A DNA stretch of 64,000 bases from Rhyacichthys aspro (taxonomy: Eukaryota; Chordata; Actinopteri; Gobiiformes; Rhyacichthyidae). A program made the position numbers and the translations under genes. Below the pieces are notes generated by a model that did not search any database, was not told the origin of the DNA, and saw nothing but the letters and a program-made list of their open reading frames with translations. The DNA lies in assembly GCA_036850595.1 (NCBI GenBank), contig CM072158.1, positions 11,361,422 through 11,425,421 of the forward strand, given 5' to 3'. Positions 9,564-20,760 of the stretch are shown here, piece by piece (within the stretch, counting starts at the first letter, position 1; each line of letters starts with the position of its first letter).

Positions 9564-11839
9564 TGCTTGGTTGAACAGACAAATACACTGGCAATGGAAA
9601 TTTAGTTTAGCTTGAGCATATGGTTTTAATCATCTATGACAGTTGGCGACTGCTTTGTCCACTCACTGGCCGTCAGTGTGGCTGCCCTTGGTAATAATGT
9701 GCTTCAGAAATTTGTTTTGTAAACCATGTTGGTTGTTAGAAAGTGGTAAATGAAGGGAATTTATATTATCTTCCTTTTTCTCTATTCATATGCGGATGGG
9801 TATATTTGCCTTGAAAAATAATTGTCTGATATAGTGATAACCCTGATAAACATTGTTGTGATGGGGTTTTATCATTTCACTGCAAAACCAGCAAACCAGA
9901 AGAGTACTGTGAATCTCTGAGTTGACACGGCTGATTGAAAGGTTAGGTGTACTTTTCTCTAAAAAACAGTGGAGTTCACAGTTTCTCTATAGACTGCCTC
10001 CTCTGGTGCCAGTGTAACACAGTGAAGGCTGCGCCCCAGTGAATGCCAGTGCATGGTGGTGCTGGCAGCGAGCCAAGCCGCTGACCTTTCCAGCGCGCTG
10101 ATCGATAAGGCTCAACATCGCAGGGCTCCGGAAATCTCTCAGCGGAGAGACAAGAAGGAGAAGACTCACACTGTCAGATGATGCGCTAATTGCTTGTGGT
10201 TACTAACCTCATCTACCCCTGCTGGCTTTTTTCCGAGTGTATTATCCAAGTGGCTCTTGGGTCTTACTGTGGACTTGCAAATCAGTGAAGACCACAGGGC
10301 AGCTGGGGTCAAACAAGGCTGCTTACACAGTCTGTAACGAGCATGTGTATAAATGTAAAGTGTCAATCAAACTGCTGGTGCTGTTTGAGATGCTGTGTGT
10401 TGATGCAATGACAGAGTGGTAGACATCTGTTGTGGAATATGACCAGCACTTAACAGTTGTTTTAGATGCCCTTGGTCTCTTGTTTTGACATAATAGATGA
10501 TTAAGAAAGCAAAACAGAAATGCTGGAAGTGAACAGCTGCTCTAAGCGTAAGAAACGATGTGAAGCCTTTCTTTTTGACCTGAAAGCTAAACTACAAGCA
10601 CTGCTCTGTATAAATGCCAGGTTTTAAGGTTATATTAGCGCAAGGTGACAGGTGAGCAATGCTCAGCAGGTAGTGGTATGAAAATGAAGCGTGTAGGACT
10701 GTGCTCATTGAAGCTGCTTGCTGGTAATGAGCCTGCAGACATGTGGAGGAGTGGCAGCAAGCAGGGCCAACTCCACTTACTGCCTAACTCTGCTTTCATC
10801 ACCCTGCTTTCATCCAGCTCAAGTGGCACAGCTATTAGACCTTTGTGCAGTGTTGAAGGGGGAAGCTGCATGTGCCAGGCTGGTTGGCTAGGTTACTCCC
10901 AAAATGCTTCCCACTGCAGCTCTTTGATTACCTACTCCTTATTGTGATTAACTTTTACTGATTTCCCAACAATCCATGAGGATAAATCACTCCCTCAGTC
11001 TTTTTTTTTGTAAGTGTTGTTTTTTTTTAACCTGACTTACCACTTTGGCTTTAGGCTTTGTAAAACTGCCCAAAGGAGGACTGACAAAAAAATGCATGCA
11101 AAAATGCAAACATTTTGGTCATGGGTTATAGTGTCTATGGAGATTCTTATATACCTTATGCATATCTTATTATATAATAATTCATATTTACAAGAGAAAA
11201 ACAGCTTAGTATTCAAACTTAAATAAATTAGAGAGTAGAGTTTACAGTCAGTAATATTAATAATATACTATTGCTTTGCTGCACAAATGACGAAATTGTT
11301 TTTTCAGAAGTTTCAACCATTTTAGACTGAGTGTGTGCCAAAAAGCTCAAGACTAAGACTGAACCTAAGACTGAACCTAATGTTGACATACACAATAATT
11401 TTGACATAAAGTATTGCTATAAGTCTCTTCTGTCATGGTGGAAATGCAGTGTGGCATTTTCTTTCTCTACCAACAACAACACCACACAAAAGATGTGAGA
11501 TAAGACATGAGGACACAAAATCTATGTGGTGTCACCCAGAGGCAGACTAAGAGCTCCTGCCAGAGAGGAGCTGGTGAGTGAGTGGCAGGTGGCCTAGCCC
11601 CAGGGACTCCTAATGAAGAGAGTCTGCCTGCCTGTGTATTGATTCAGCCACATCAGCTGATTTAATGCCAGGCAAACTGGTAGACTGAGAGTGGAGGGCT
11701 GTAATGGGCACCTGGGGTCACAGACTCACCGTGGAAAACAGGGGGTTCACAGGGGAGTGTATAAGCACAAAGAAAAAGTGCAATGTTCTGAAGAAGTCCT
11801 GTGGCAGTGGTCATAATGTCTACTCCTGCAATCCAACAT

Positions 11840-11935
11840 GTGAGCACTCAGTGATTGGCAACCACCTGTACATCAGCCTCCTTTTATCCAGAAAGTGAGA
11901 ACTGAGTGGTTGCAACCACCAGCACAAAAGTCAGC
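11840..11935. repeat. imperfect direct duplication with internal palindrome
   Basis: Two copies of a roughly 37-41-bp unit (11840-11876 and 11895-11935), both starting GTGAG and containing a GCAACCACC core, are about 75% alike by eye. The second copy carries GTGGTTGCAACCAC (11906-11919), a perfect 14-bp palindrome. Origin unknown. Confidence 0.6.
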
Positions 11936-11959
11936 TTTAGCATTGAATCAAAAGCTGAC
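11930..11959. repeat. inverted repeat, 9-bp arms, 12-nt loop
   Basis: GTCAGCTTT (11930-11938) and AAAGCTGAC (11951-11959) are perfect reverse complements. The hairpin lies between the small duplication and the dispersed repeat that starts near 11983. Confidence 0.75.
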
Positions 11960-11982
11960 AAAAAAGTAAGTGCCTTTCAGCT

Positions 11983-12171
11983 CATCCAGGGGCCACCACA
12001 GTGTAGTAGTTCACAATAGATCAGTTTGGCAATATTTTATATGCTGGATGCCCTTACTGACCCAACTCTCTCCATTTACCCGGGCTGGGGACTGGCACAG
12101 ACTGGGACTGTGGCTGGAGTTGCTCCCCAGGGGATTTGAATCCCCAATCTCCTGCACTAACACACCACCAC
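11983..12171. repeat. degenerate dispersed repeat of a type common in fish genomes
   Basis: The stretch from CATCCAGGGGCCACCACAG through GCTGGATGCCCTTACTGAC, CATTTACCCGGGCT and GGGGATTTGAATCCCC to the CTAACACACCACCAC end follows the order of segments I recall in a dispersed repeat found in many fish genomes. I cannot name its class with confidence. This copy is diverged and has no coding capacity; a 150-codon open frame across it on the minus strand is incidental. Confidence 0.55.
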
Positions 12172-15100
12172 AGAGGAGCTCAAAAGCTAACAGGTGTAGT
12201 GAATAACAATTCATAATCTTGTTTCTAGGGCACCTGTCAAAAGTGAGTGAAATTATAGCAGACAGCAAGTGAACAGTCGGTTCTTGAAGTTGATGTGGGG
12301 AGAAAAAATCCAGGCTCTTTCTGACAAGGCCTGAATTAGGGGGACTAGATAAGGTGTTCCCAGTGAGTAGTCCTCTCCTAAAGTGGTTTAATGTGAGACT
12401 TTGGAAGGGCCACTGTGCACAGGACTCACTGAAATACACTGAAATATAGGTGGAGCAAGTCAACTAAAAGGAGAAATGAGAACCTGGGATAAATGTGTAT
12501 GTTTTTTTGTCGTTTTTTGTAATTCTATTTCAGAAAATTTCACAGAAACCCCATGGATCAACTTTATTCAGATAGATAATATTTTCTTTAAGAAGAAAAA
12601 GAATGTTTATGTATGTAGGCATATGAAGGATTTCCTCCAAGAAACTTGTAGCTTTGGCCTTGGCGGAATGTAAGAGCCTAAAACACATTATTTATACTGT
12701 TAAAGTTTATAAAATAGCAAGTTCAGGGTATTTAGCATGCAGCATAAGCTAAATCTGTTTTTGATCACCGTGCATGAAAGATGAGTCACAGGAGATAACA
12801 GCTGCCCACCCATCAGTCAACGTGGTTTTTCTAAGCCACTGTCCAGCATAAGGCACATACACACACATGCACCTCTGCTGTCGCAGATGCTCCTTCAAGC
12901 TCATTATTTCAGTCACTGTCAGCTTGTGGCTTGTTGTGTTGGTTGGGAAATGCATCTTAAGCCTAACTATCAAATATGAATGAAGCACTGACTTTCTCAT
13001 CTATCTTTCATGGCTTTCATTTGTTAAACCATTTGCCTGCAAAAATATTTTTGGAAGATGTTCCCTTTTCTTGGTCGTGAATAATGCTTGATTAGTAAAG
13101 CCAGTCTATGTAGAAATGAACATGTACCTAAATTTGTGAATATATTGAATGAGGCGCATTTTTTTAAAATATGGAGGCTCAAAATATAATTATATATATC
13201 ATAATTCTATGTATTTACATTATTAGTATCAGTGTGTCCCTTCATTTGAATATCCCTCAGCATGTAAAAGTCTATTTGTAAGGACAAATTATAAGACAAG
13301 GTTCTCACATCTGTCACTAAAATATCTAATAGAAAAGAGTTATTGACAGTGTGCAAATACTGTGCAAATAAATATACAAGTACAACTTTGAAGTAGTACA
13401 TTTAAATATCCAATGCAAAATGTAGACAAAAACCAGTAGTCAGTAAAACACAACACATACACAACACTTACAAACAAATTTAAAACAGTTAAGGTCATTT
13501 ATGAGTTGTATTTACACTTGATGTAGTCAAGTCCTCAAAATACTTGAATGTGCTTACATGCTTACATCTTGATTTTGAATAAATTTTGATGACGATGAAT
13601 GATTTAAAATAACAATTTTCTTACCTTTTGTGTACTGGCCTGTTGACACATGAGCCTACAAAGTTTGGTTCAAAGGATTTGGTAGAGGTTTAGTCAAATC
13701 ACTACTTTTGCTTTGGAGGTATATGGGACAAAATACATTAAGTTACAGTGAAAATAAGATGGAAATGAGTCTTGGAAGTCTTTGTGTATGACCATCAGTT
13801 TTTACCAGTTTTAGTACTTTACAAGTGAAGTTGAAGGATCATTCTTCAAGCTGCAGTCATTGATCAATGTATGCGTTTGATAAAGAGAGAGGCTGGGCAT
13901 CTTCACGGTCCATGAGCACAATCGCAGTGAGAAAAATCATTGAAAAAAATTAGAAGAACTCCGAAACACTATATATAGACAAAACAAACTAATACACCAA
14001 AATTATCAGACTTCACTGCATGACTAAAATTATGACTAAAAAGATTTTATTCATTTAACAACTTGGGCTATAGGTGTTGGTTTGTAAACTTATCCCTGCT
14101 TTTGTGTGAAGTGTGTGAAAGCATTCCTAAGCCACTAATTAGAGCGACACTTTTTATCAATAGTTTGCAGCTATTGTGTGATAGCATGACTCTAGCTCGT
14201 TTACTAGCTCATTTAGTCTGCTCTGTTGCCACCTCGGGCCCTAATTATCAAGCTGACAATGTGACATGAGACCTCTAGAACAGAGAAGCGACACTGGCAT
14301 AATGTCACTTTTGACTTTAGATTGAACCACTTTGAACGTGAGGTTATGCTGTGTTTCACACACTTGTTACATCTAGTCTCTTTAGCCCCACATGTCTGGG
14401 AAACAAGATGCATGGCTCCCAATCTGCCTGTCTGCAATGAAAATCTCGTGGAGTACTTTTTTACAGAGCTACAATGCACAACAATTCTGAAGTTGATGCC
14501 CAGTAGAGTTTATTTAATGCATTGATGCTTTATTTATTATTAGAATATACAGTATTTTGCCACATGATCAGCACTGCAGTATTACATGTGATTTGTCTTG
14601 ACATTTATTTCAAGTGTGCTGTATCTTTTAGAGTAACATATCCATTTTAGCTTGACAAAGTACTGGCTTTTATCATACTTAATTCACTGTGACTGTGCAT
14701 CAAAGTGAGTATGCTGCAGATGACGATGGAAATATTCATGTGATTAAGACATAGTTTATACAGTTAGTAGGACTTGAGAGTAATGGAAATACAGTTTTCC
14801 CACAGTACAGCCAAACCTCTTCTGGATGCTGAGAGAACCCACTGTAACGCAGGAACATCTGATTTCATGTCGGCTCATTTTAGTTCGTGATGTGAAGAAT
14901 AGGGTAAAACGTGCTTCAGAAACACGCAGGTGAACTAATGAGGTGGCTAACTCTTTTTGCTAGTCCAGAGGGCTAATTAGTCAAACAAGGCACTGCATTT
15001 TATTTGCAGACCCTTAACTGAGTACATGCATAGTTTCTTCAGAGAAACCTCCCTAGGGACACAGAAAATAAAAGTAAGTTCAAGTATAAAATATTACTAT

Positions 15101-17670
15101 CACTTACTGGTTCAAAAAGAGAGTTACCCGTTTTTAGCTAGCTAATTAGGCTAACTGTTTTGCTTTGGCTAGCCGGTGCATTAACTTCACCCCTTCTATG
15201 CCAATTACGTAAAATAGGCTATAGGCTATTACGATATAAATAAATATATTACTAATAAAGTCATACTGATTAGACTTTCTCTGGTTTTTAGTTTGGAATA
15301 AAGTAAAAAAGGCAGACAATTTGAAAAAAAAAAATCTTACCTAGCCACCTAGTTAACTGAACTTTTGTTGCGCGTACCCAGGCAGAGGTAAGGCCAACAC
15401 AAAACCTGTACGTCACCTTTTCTTTACTTTGACTGAAACTGAATAGTAAATAAGCTACATTGCTCAACCCTTTTAGCTTCTATTAGCATTAGGCTATTTG
15501 AGAAAAAAATCAGCTGTTGACTTATGACCTCTAGAGCTCCGGATGACACGTGACTAGATGCGTTGTGTCAGCCATAAAGGCAGGACCAACACTAGTGTAG
15601 ATCTCAAAAGGATGCACCAGTTGTGTGTTTATTAAGAGTCTTGACCAATCACACAAACCTATTACACATACATTTATAAGAAAAGTTTGTCTTTGACTTG
15701 TTGGTAGCATATGCATGGGATTTTTAGGACTGTGACTCCTGATTCTGAAACCAATTATTCAAATAGCTCCCACTGTCACAAAGAGAGACTGTGTGTAGAA
15801 CAAGGGTGAAATTTATAAAACTCTCCTTACTGAACAGTGAAGTTACTTAGATAGTTTACACAGTTTAGTGCAGGGGGTGATTGTCATTGTGTTGGATTGT
15901 TGAGATCAGTCTTGTGTGATGGCTCAAAAAAAACCCAACAAAACTCTGCTGTTTTGTCTCGGTCTTCAAAGGAGATGACTCTGAAGGCCTTTGTAATTGC
16001 TGCTTTTCTGTTCAAGGGTTTGCGGTATTGTTAAATGACACTGAGCTGCAGTGGCAAAAACAGAAGTTACTATAATATTCAGTTGTGTAGTTTTCCTGTT
16101 GCCTTCATACTACTGGGATTTATTCATCTTCTTTATATCTTTCATTTTAGTTATATGTGCATGCGTGTGTTCTGGAAAAAATTGTTAATAAAAAGGCATT
16201 GTAAATGTTTTTAAATTAATAATAGAAAGGCAATGCTATAAGAAAAGTTCTGGAAAAAATATTTATTGTAACGATTTGATATAATACTTCTTTACCATTT
16301 TGGGAGAATATTTCCAGTCTTTCATTGGTCAATTGATATGTCACTATGAACCTCTCAGATTGGTGAGCACAAAGGTCAAGCAGAAGGTGAGCAGAACCAA
16401 TAAGATTCTGTGCTCATCAGAGATCGACCCTGTCCTGCAATCCTCCAGGGCTGTACTTGTGTGTGGGTGTTGTGTGTGGAGCTGCTTGGCCCTGTGATTA
16501 ATGACCAAGGAGGGTCAGCTCTGCCATCGACCGTGACTGTTACTTTTTGCTTTAAATCTCAAATGACGATTGAAAAAATGCTGTGCCTTGGACTGCGAAA
16601 TGTCCCAAGCTGAAAACGCATCTTTTTCTGGCTCTAGTGACTACAATGGTCTTTGCATCTTTATCAAATAAGAAACTACTACATGTTTGTGACATTTTGT
16701 GCCACAACAGAAGAAGCAAAACTACAAAAAGATGTTGATGAAATTCTGCTTATACTACCCGTTTGGAAGGGCTGTATACTGTCTGTCTGCAGAGCTGGGT
16801 AGTTGTCCTGGCCATGGAGCTATCCGTGGTACTGAACCAATCTTTTCTTGATCCAGAAAAGCCTTGCAGTATGTTTGCATTATTTGCTCAGTGTTTCAGG
16901 AAGTTTAGAGTCCATGCACTGAGTTAAGATATGGGAAGAAAAACATGAATTAATTATGGCTTCGGAAAAAATAGAGCCAAGAAAAGAGGATCCATAATGG
17001 TAATGGTAATCAAATGAAGGCCATGTTTGCGGAGAGCAGTCATGACAGCTACATGTGTTTCATAGGATACAAAATCATAGGATAGTAGGATACAAATAAA
17101 ACAATGTACTATATCAATCTTACCAAATACTATCATAGTTGTTATGCCATCTAAGCATGGACTACCCAATTGTTAACAGTATATATGTGAATTTGTAAAG
17201 GGACTATAAATACATAAAACTAATGTGAAACTCAGGTTAGGTGCCACAGTAACTAACTCAGTTCTAACTCTGTGAAACTGGAAATCGTTTCTTCTGAGTT
17301 TGGAGCAAACCTTCTTCTTGAAACGGGGTATTGGCTGCTTGCTGTGTTTAAATGGCGTCTAAAGCTCTTTCTACTCCCATGTAGAAACTGTGTTGCTATT
17401 TGTCTCAAGGACTTATATTGGTGAAGCTGAAACCCGGCTCATTACAGCAGGGATACGTCATTCCTGAAGCTTTATGGGTTTTTATGTTGTTGCCATATGA
17501 CGTTTAACCCATAGCATTACCACCCCATACAGTTTAACAACATTTTCGAAACGTTGAAACGTCGTATGTCTGGTACAACATGAATGCTCAGTAAATCACC
17601 ACTGGCTGTCAAGCCGCAGATGAGGCAGCCCACATAAAGCCTTTGCAGCCTGCCCCCACCCCTTCCTCCC

Positions 17671-17700
17671 CTCCTCCTCCTCCTCCTCCTCCTCCTCCTC
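17671..17700. repeat. (CTC)n trinucleotide repeat in the promoter region
   Basis: Ten CTC units (GAG on the other strand) follow a C-rich tract. Long pyrimidine-purine runs of this kind can vary in length and adopt non-B structure; any regulatory effect is inference. Confidence 0.95.
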
Positions 17701-17917
17701 ATTGCTCCCTCTCGCGCGCACCGTGAGCAGCAGCAGCGACGGTGCTTCTCTGACGCACCATCGGAGAGGAGCATCCCAGCCCCACTGGCTGCTCTAAAGA
17801 CATACTTTCTCCACACCTCGCCCTCGGATCACTGCGGCCAAGCCTCGACATCTCATCTCTCTGTTCTTAGTGCGAAAACTGCCTACTTTCAGAGATTAAG
17901 CACTGCGTTTGGCAGGG

Positions 17918-17983
17918 ATGCGCACAGTTGCTCTTCGCTGGGAATTTACTTTGGACGTCTCTGTTCCAACTGTTCACGAGTGA
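17918..17983 (+). other. upstream ORF 1 in the GABBR2 leader (21 codons)
   Basis: ATG at 17918 in context GGGATGC, stop TGA at 17981-17983. It ends well before the main start. It is relevant only if transcription begins upstream of 17918. The peptide has no recognisable motif. Confidence 0.45.
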
Positions 17984-18066
17984 TTGATCCCGTCTTTACA
18001 GAGGTTAACGTATCGGGACATCTGTGTGCCTCAGATACAAGTGGCTCGAGATAAAGGTGAAGGGGG

Positions 18067-18087
18067 ATGAACGAGATGCTTTGCTGA
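18067..18087 (+). other. upstream ORF 2 in the GABBR2 leader (6 codons)
   Basis: ATG at 18067 in context GGGGGATGA (G at -3), stop TGA at 18085-18087. Very short. Confidence 0.45.
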
Positions 18088-18302
18088 CTGGAGGCACATT
18101 GGCAATATATTTCTTCTGCCTCGCGAATCCTTGTCCTCGGAATAATCGTGGATTGGAGCTGTCCTCGCGTAGAAACATTAGCTCAGTTTGTGTCAGTGTG
18201 TGAAGACGCGTTGCCCACTGCAGGGGCTTCTGCGGCGCTCGTCTACTCCGTACCGTTTCCTCGACGGGCAGCCGTCTGAGCTTTCCGGACGAGTGTCGAG
18301 CG

Positions 18303-18317
18303 ATGCCCAGTCAGTAA
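18303..18317 (+). other. upstream ORF 3 in the GABBR2 leader (4 codons)
   Basis: ATG at 18303, stop TAA at 18315-18317. It is in the same frame as the main ORF and stops 39 bases before it, which fixes 18357 as the first in-frame ATG available to the receptor. Confidence 0.5.
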
Positions 18318-18356
18318 AGCATCGGTGGGATCCTTTTGGTCACCGTTTACGGTAGC

Positions 18357-18671
18357 ATGGCTCCATCCCGGAGGGACTGCGGCGGCTTGGGGATGTTCCT
18401 CCCGACGGGATGCCTGCTCCTCTCTGTTCTGCTTTTCCAGCCCGCCCTGGCCAAGGTGTGCAACGACCGCACCAAGCACGGACAGGACAACACCTGGTTC
18501 ACTAGGGACGGGGAGAACTTACCCATAATGGTTCTTATGCCCATGAACGAATCTGCCCTAATGAGCAGCATCAGCCAGGGGATCGAGCCCGCGGTCCAGC
18601 TGGCCATCAAGCACATCCGGGAGTCCAGGAAGTACGCCTTCTCTCTGATCACCAAAATCTACGACACCGAG
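18357..18671 (+). CDS. gabbr2: GABBR2 coding exon 1: signal peptide and start of Venus flytrap domain
   Basis: The exon is 315 bp, residues 1-105. The ATG at 18357 is chosen because it has a strong context (A at -3, G at +4), an in-frame TAA lies at 18315-18317, and a signal peptide follows directly. Residues about 13-32 are hydrophobic (MFLPTGCLLLSVLLFQPALA) with probable cleavage after ALA. The mature start contains KVCNDRTKHGQD, which has no counterpart in the proline-rich N-terminus of the human protein as I recall it. From residue about 55 the sequence becomes clearly homologous (LPIMVLMPM, GIEPAVQLAI, KIYDTE), the first strand and helix of lobe 1. N64-E-S is an N-glycosylation sequon. 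The donor is GTAAAC at 18672, after GAG, at the same protein position (YDTE) as the human exon boundary, as I remember it. Confidence 0.93.
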
Positions 18672-20734
18672 GTAAACATTACTAAAGGCTTTCACTAAGC
18701 TGCTGTACAACCGCTGTCTGTGTCAGCGTGTGTGTGCGCACGTGTGGTGTGCCCGCGCATTGGCCCGCAGCGCTCCTCTGTGCGCGTTCGAGGGGAAGGC
18801 TTGGGTCTGGTGTGTTTGGTGTCTGCGCATGTTTTCATAGTAAAAGTGAAGTACCGTCGTCTAAAACTGGTCTTGTGTTTGCATTATGGCCTGTCATTTT
18901 AACGGTGTGTGTTTGGAAGTCCTGCATTAGTGGTGTCTCAGGTTTAATGGTTATTGTGGTGCAGGGGACACCCAATAAAACGCTGATTGATTCCATAACT
19001 GTCATTCATATCTGGCCGTGGCATGTAAACACCGCTCATTTAGACCCTGCTGTCTGTGCGACAGTCCATGTTGCACCGCTAAGATTTTCAGTCACGAATC
19101 AGCCCATGCATCTCAAACGATTACTGACTTCCTATTTTCGTGGAGCCTGAAGATGGCGGTAATTGGTTGTGCGATATTATGACTTTGCGTCGTTGTTTTT
19201 GAACTGCAAATGCGTTACAAGTAAAAACACTGTTAAATCTTCTAATTCTGGCTGTGTTTATTCGTCACAATATCTTCTTCTTTGATAATGTAAGCGTGTT
19301 TCCCCTGTTTGTCCTCAAATATGCCTACTTACTGCTTCATACAGTTGCCATGCCAACTCCAGATTGATCTCTTGACACAAATTTAAACTTTCTGAAACGT
19401 GTTAAAACGTAGCCTACTGCTACTGCTCTAGGTTAATGCTGTAGGCCCAACAATATCAATACAAATCTGCCCTCATATTTACAAGTGTAGCTGTCCTCTA
19501 GGGCAGAAAGATGAACGCAAAACAAAGGTCAGTGGGATTAAGCCTGACATCCAAAAGTCTGGTGGCTTTCTATATGCATCAGTGGTAATTCCGGCAACAC
19601 ATGTAGGCCTACTTAATGCATTTGTGGTCTAGAGCTGAAGCTTGCTAAATGCTATTATCAAATACTGCCTGAGGACCACTGAATTGTTTGAAACATAAGT
19701 TTGAGCATCAGCTCGCAATGTTTAAGAAAAGCACTTAATGGTTGTATGTAGCTAGGAAGCTTGATTCAAGCTAGGACTCAAGCTATGGCAGAGTGAGTGT
19801 CCCTCACTAAGAAAAAGTCAATATTAATATCATTAATATAACCTATATTGTTGTGTATTAAGAAGAATACAAATGTATTATTGCTTCATCAGAGTTGATT
19901 GTATTGTTTATAAAAGCTAAATACAAAATTGACACTTTTGCATTTTACAATTGAACACATATGCACTTGGCCTTCCCACACACTGCATGCTCATGTCAGA
20001 AAACAATACACGCATCAATGCCTTGGTTGCAGCCAGCAGCAAGCCTCGTGTGAGTCTCTTCAGTGGTTGTCCACATAGTGTGTTTGTGGGCATTGGGATT
20101 TAGCCTGGCAGATGTAAGTAATCAGTCCCTGAGCAGAGGCTCTTTATCCCTTTATCCTCTGTTGATGGAGTCGTGGGGAGACTGAGCAAGCCCAGGCCCG
20201 GGCTGAGCTGAGGCCTAGGTCGTCCCCTCTGTGGGGTGGACCTGCGTTCTGGTGCTAAGGATGGCAGTAGAAAGGCCTAACAGCTGAACTTGTGCTGTAT
20301 GGGGGAGACCAGTAACTGCTAGAGGAGTGAATGAGATTCAAGGGTTGAGCACAATAGTGTGTACAAAGTGACTTTTAAATGTTGATAAAATCAGATAAGG
20401 CTGGTGCACATGCAAACTAATATTAGCTCCTAAAGCAGTGTGTTACAGGTAGAGAAGTAGCAGGCTGGATTATATTGACTGGAAAGGCTTAGTGCTGGAG
20501 CAGGAGCTGGTCCTCAACAGTGTGAGTGTGGGTTTTAGTATAAGAGAGCACTGATAGTGTAACTCTGCAGGCTTAGAGGATCAAAGCTTTGGAGAGGAAG
20601 CATTGGAAGAGGATGGATCTGGAGACTTTGGCCAGTGAAAGCATTTTCATCTAAGCTACGCTAGTTGACTGGCTTTTTGGGTGTTTGACAGGCCTTTAGG
20701 GGAAGTTACTTCAGCATTTTTTAGACAAATATAC

Positions 20735-20760
20735 AATATAATATGATATCATATAATATT
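20735..20760. repeat. AT-rich near-perfect palindrome, 26 bp
   Basis: Thirteen-base arms centred on GATATC pair at 12 of 13 positions with no spacer. Capable of cruciform extrusion; probably a simple AT-rich fluctuation. Confidence 0.8.

Larger units (their letters stand above)
6031..17639. other. intergenic region between GALNT12 and GABBR2
   Basis: These 11.6 kb are non-coding. They hold a CA microsatellite (6879-6911), a hAT-like element (8409-8737), a TGA triplet repeat (9541-9563), a cluster of small duplications and palindromes (11840-11959) and a degenerate dispersed repeat (11983-12171). Small ORFs exist on both strands but none shows a recognisable domain, exon-like flanks or codon bias. 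No RNA gene was recognised. Confidence 0.75.
17640..18850 (+). promoter_or_regulatory. gabbr2: CpG-rich promoter and 5' UTR region of GABBR2
   Basis: GC and CpG content rise sharply here compared with the AT-rich flanks (for example CTCGCGCGCACCG near 17710, then dense CG through exon 1 and just into intron 1). This is the usual CpG-island promoter of a vertebrate gene. No TATA box is evident near a plausible start, which fits a CpG-island promoter with dispersed initiation. The transcription start is not determinable; somewhere in about 17,700-17,900 is likely. A spliced upstream leader exon cannot be excluded. Confidence 0.75.

Noticed and set aside
12011..12463. 150-codon open frame on the minus strand
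   Set aside because: It crosses a degenerate dispersed repeat, has no recognisable domain and no exon-like flanks or coding bias.
18347..18655. 102-codon minus-strand frame over GABBR2 exon 1
   Set aside because: It is the reverse-strand shadow of the receptor exon.
18728..19150. 140-codon open frame just after GABBR2 exon 1
   Set aside because: It is in the CpG-rich start of intron 1, where GC content makes stop codons rarer. No homology is apparent and the exon 1 donor at 18672 precedes it.
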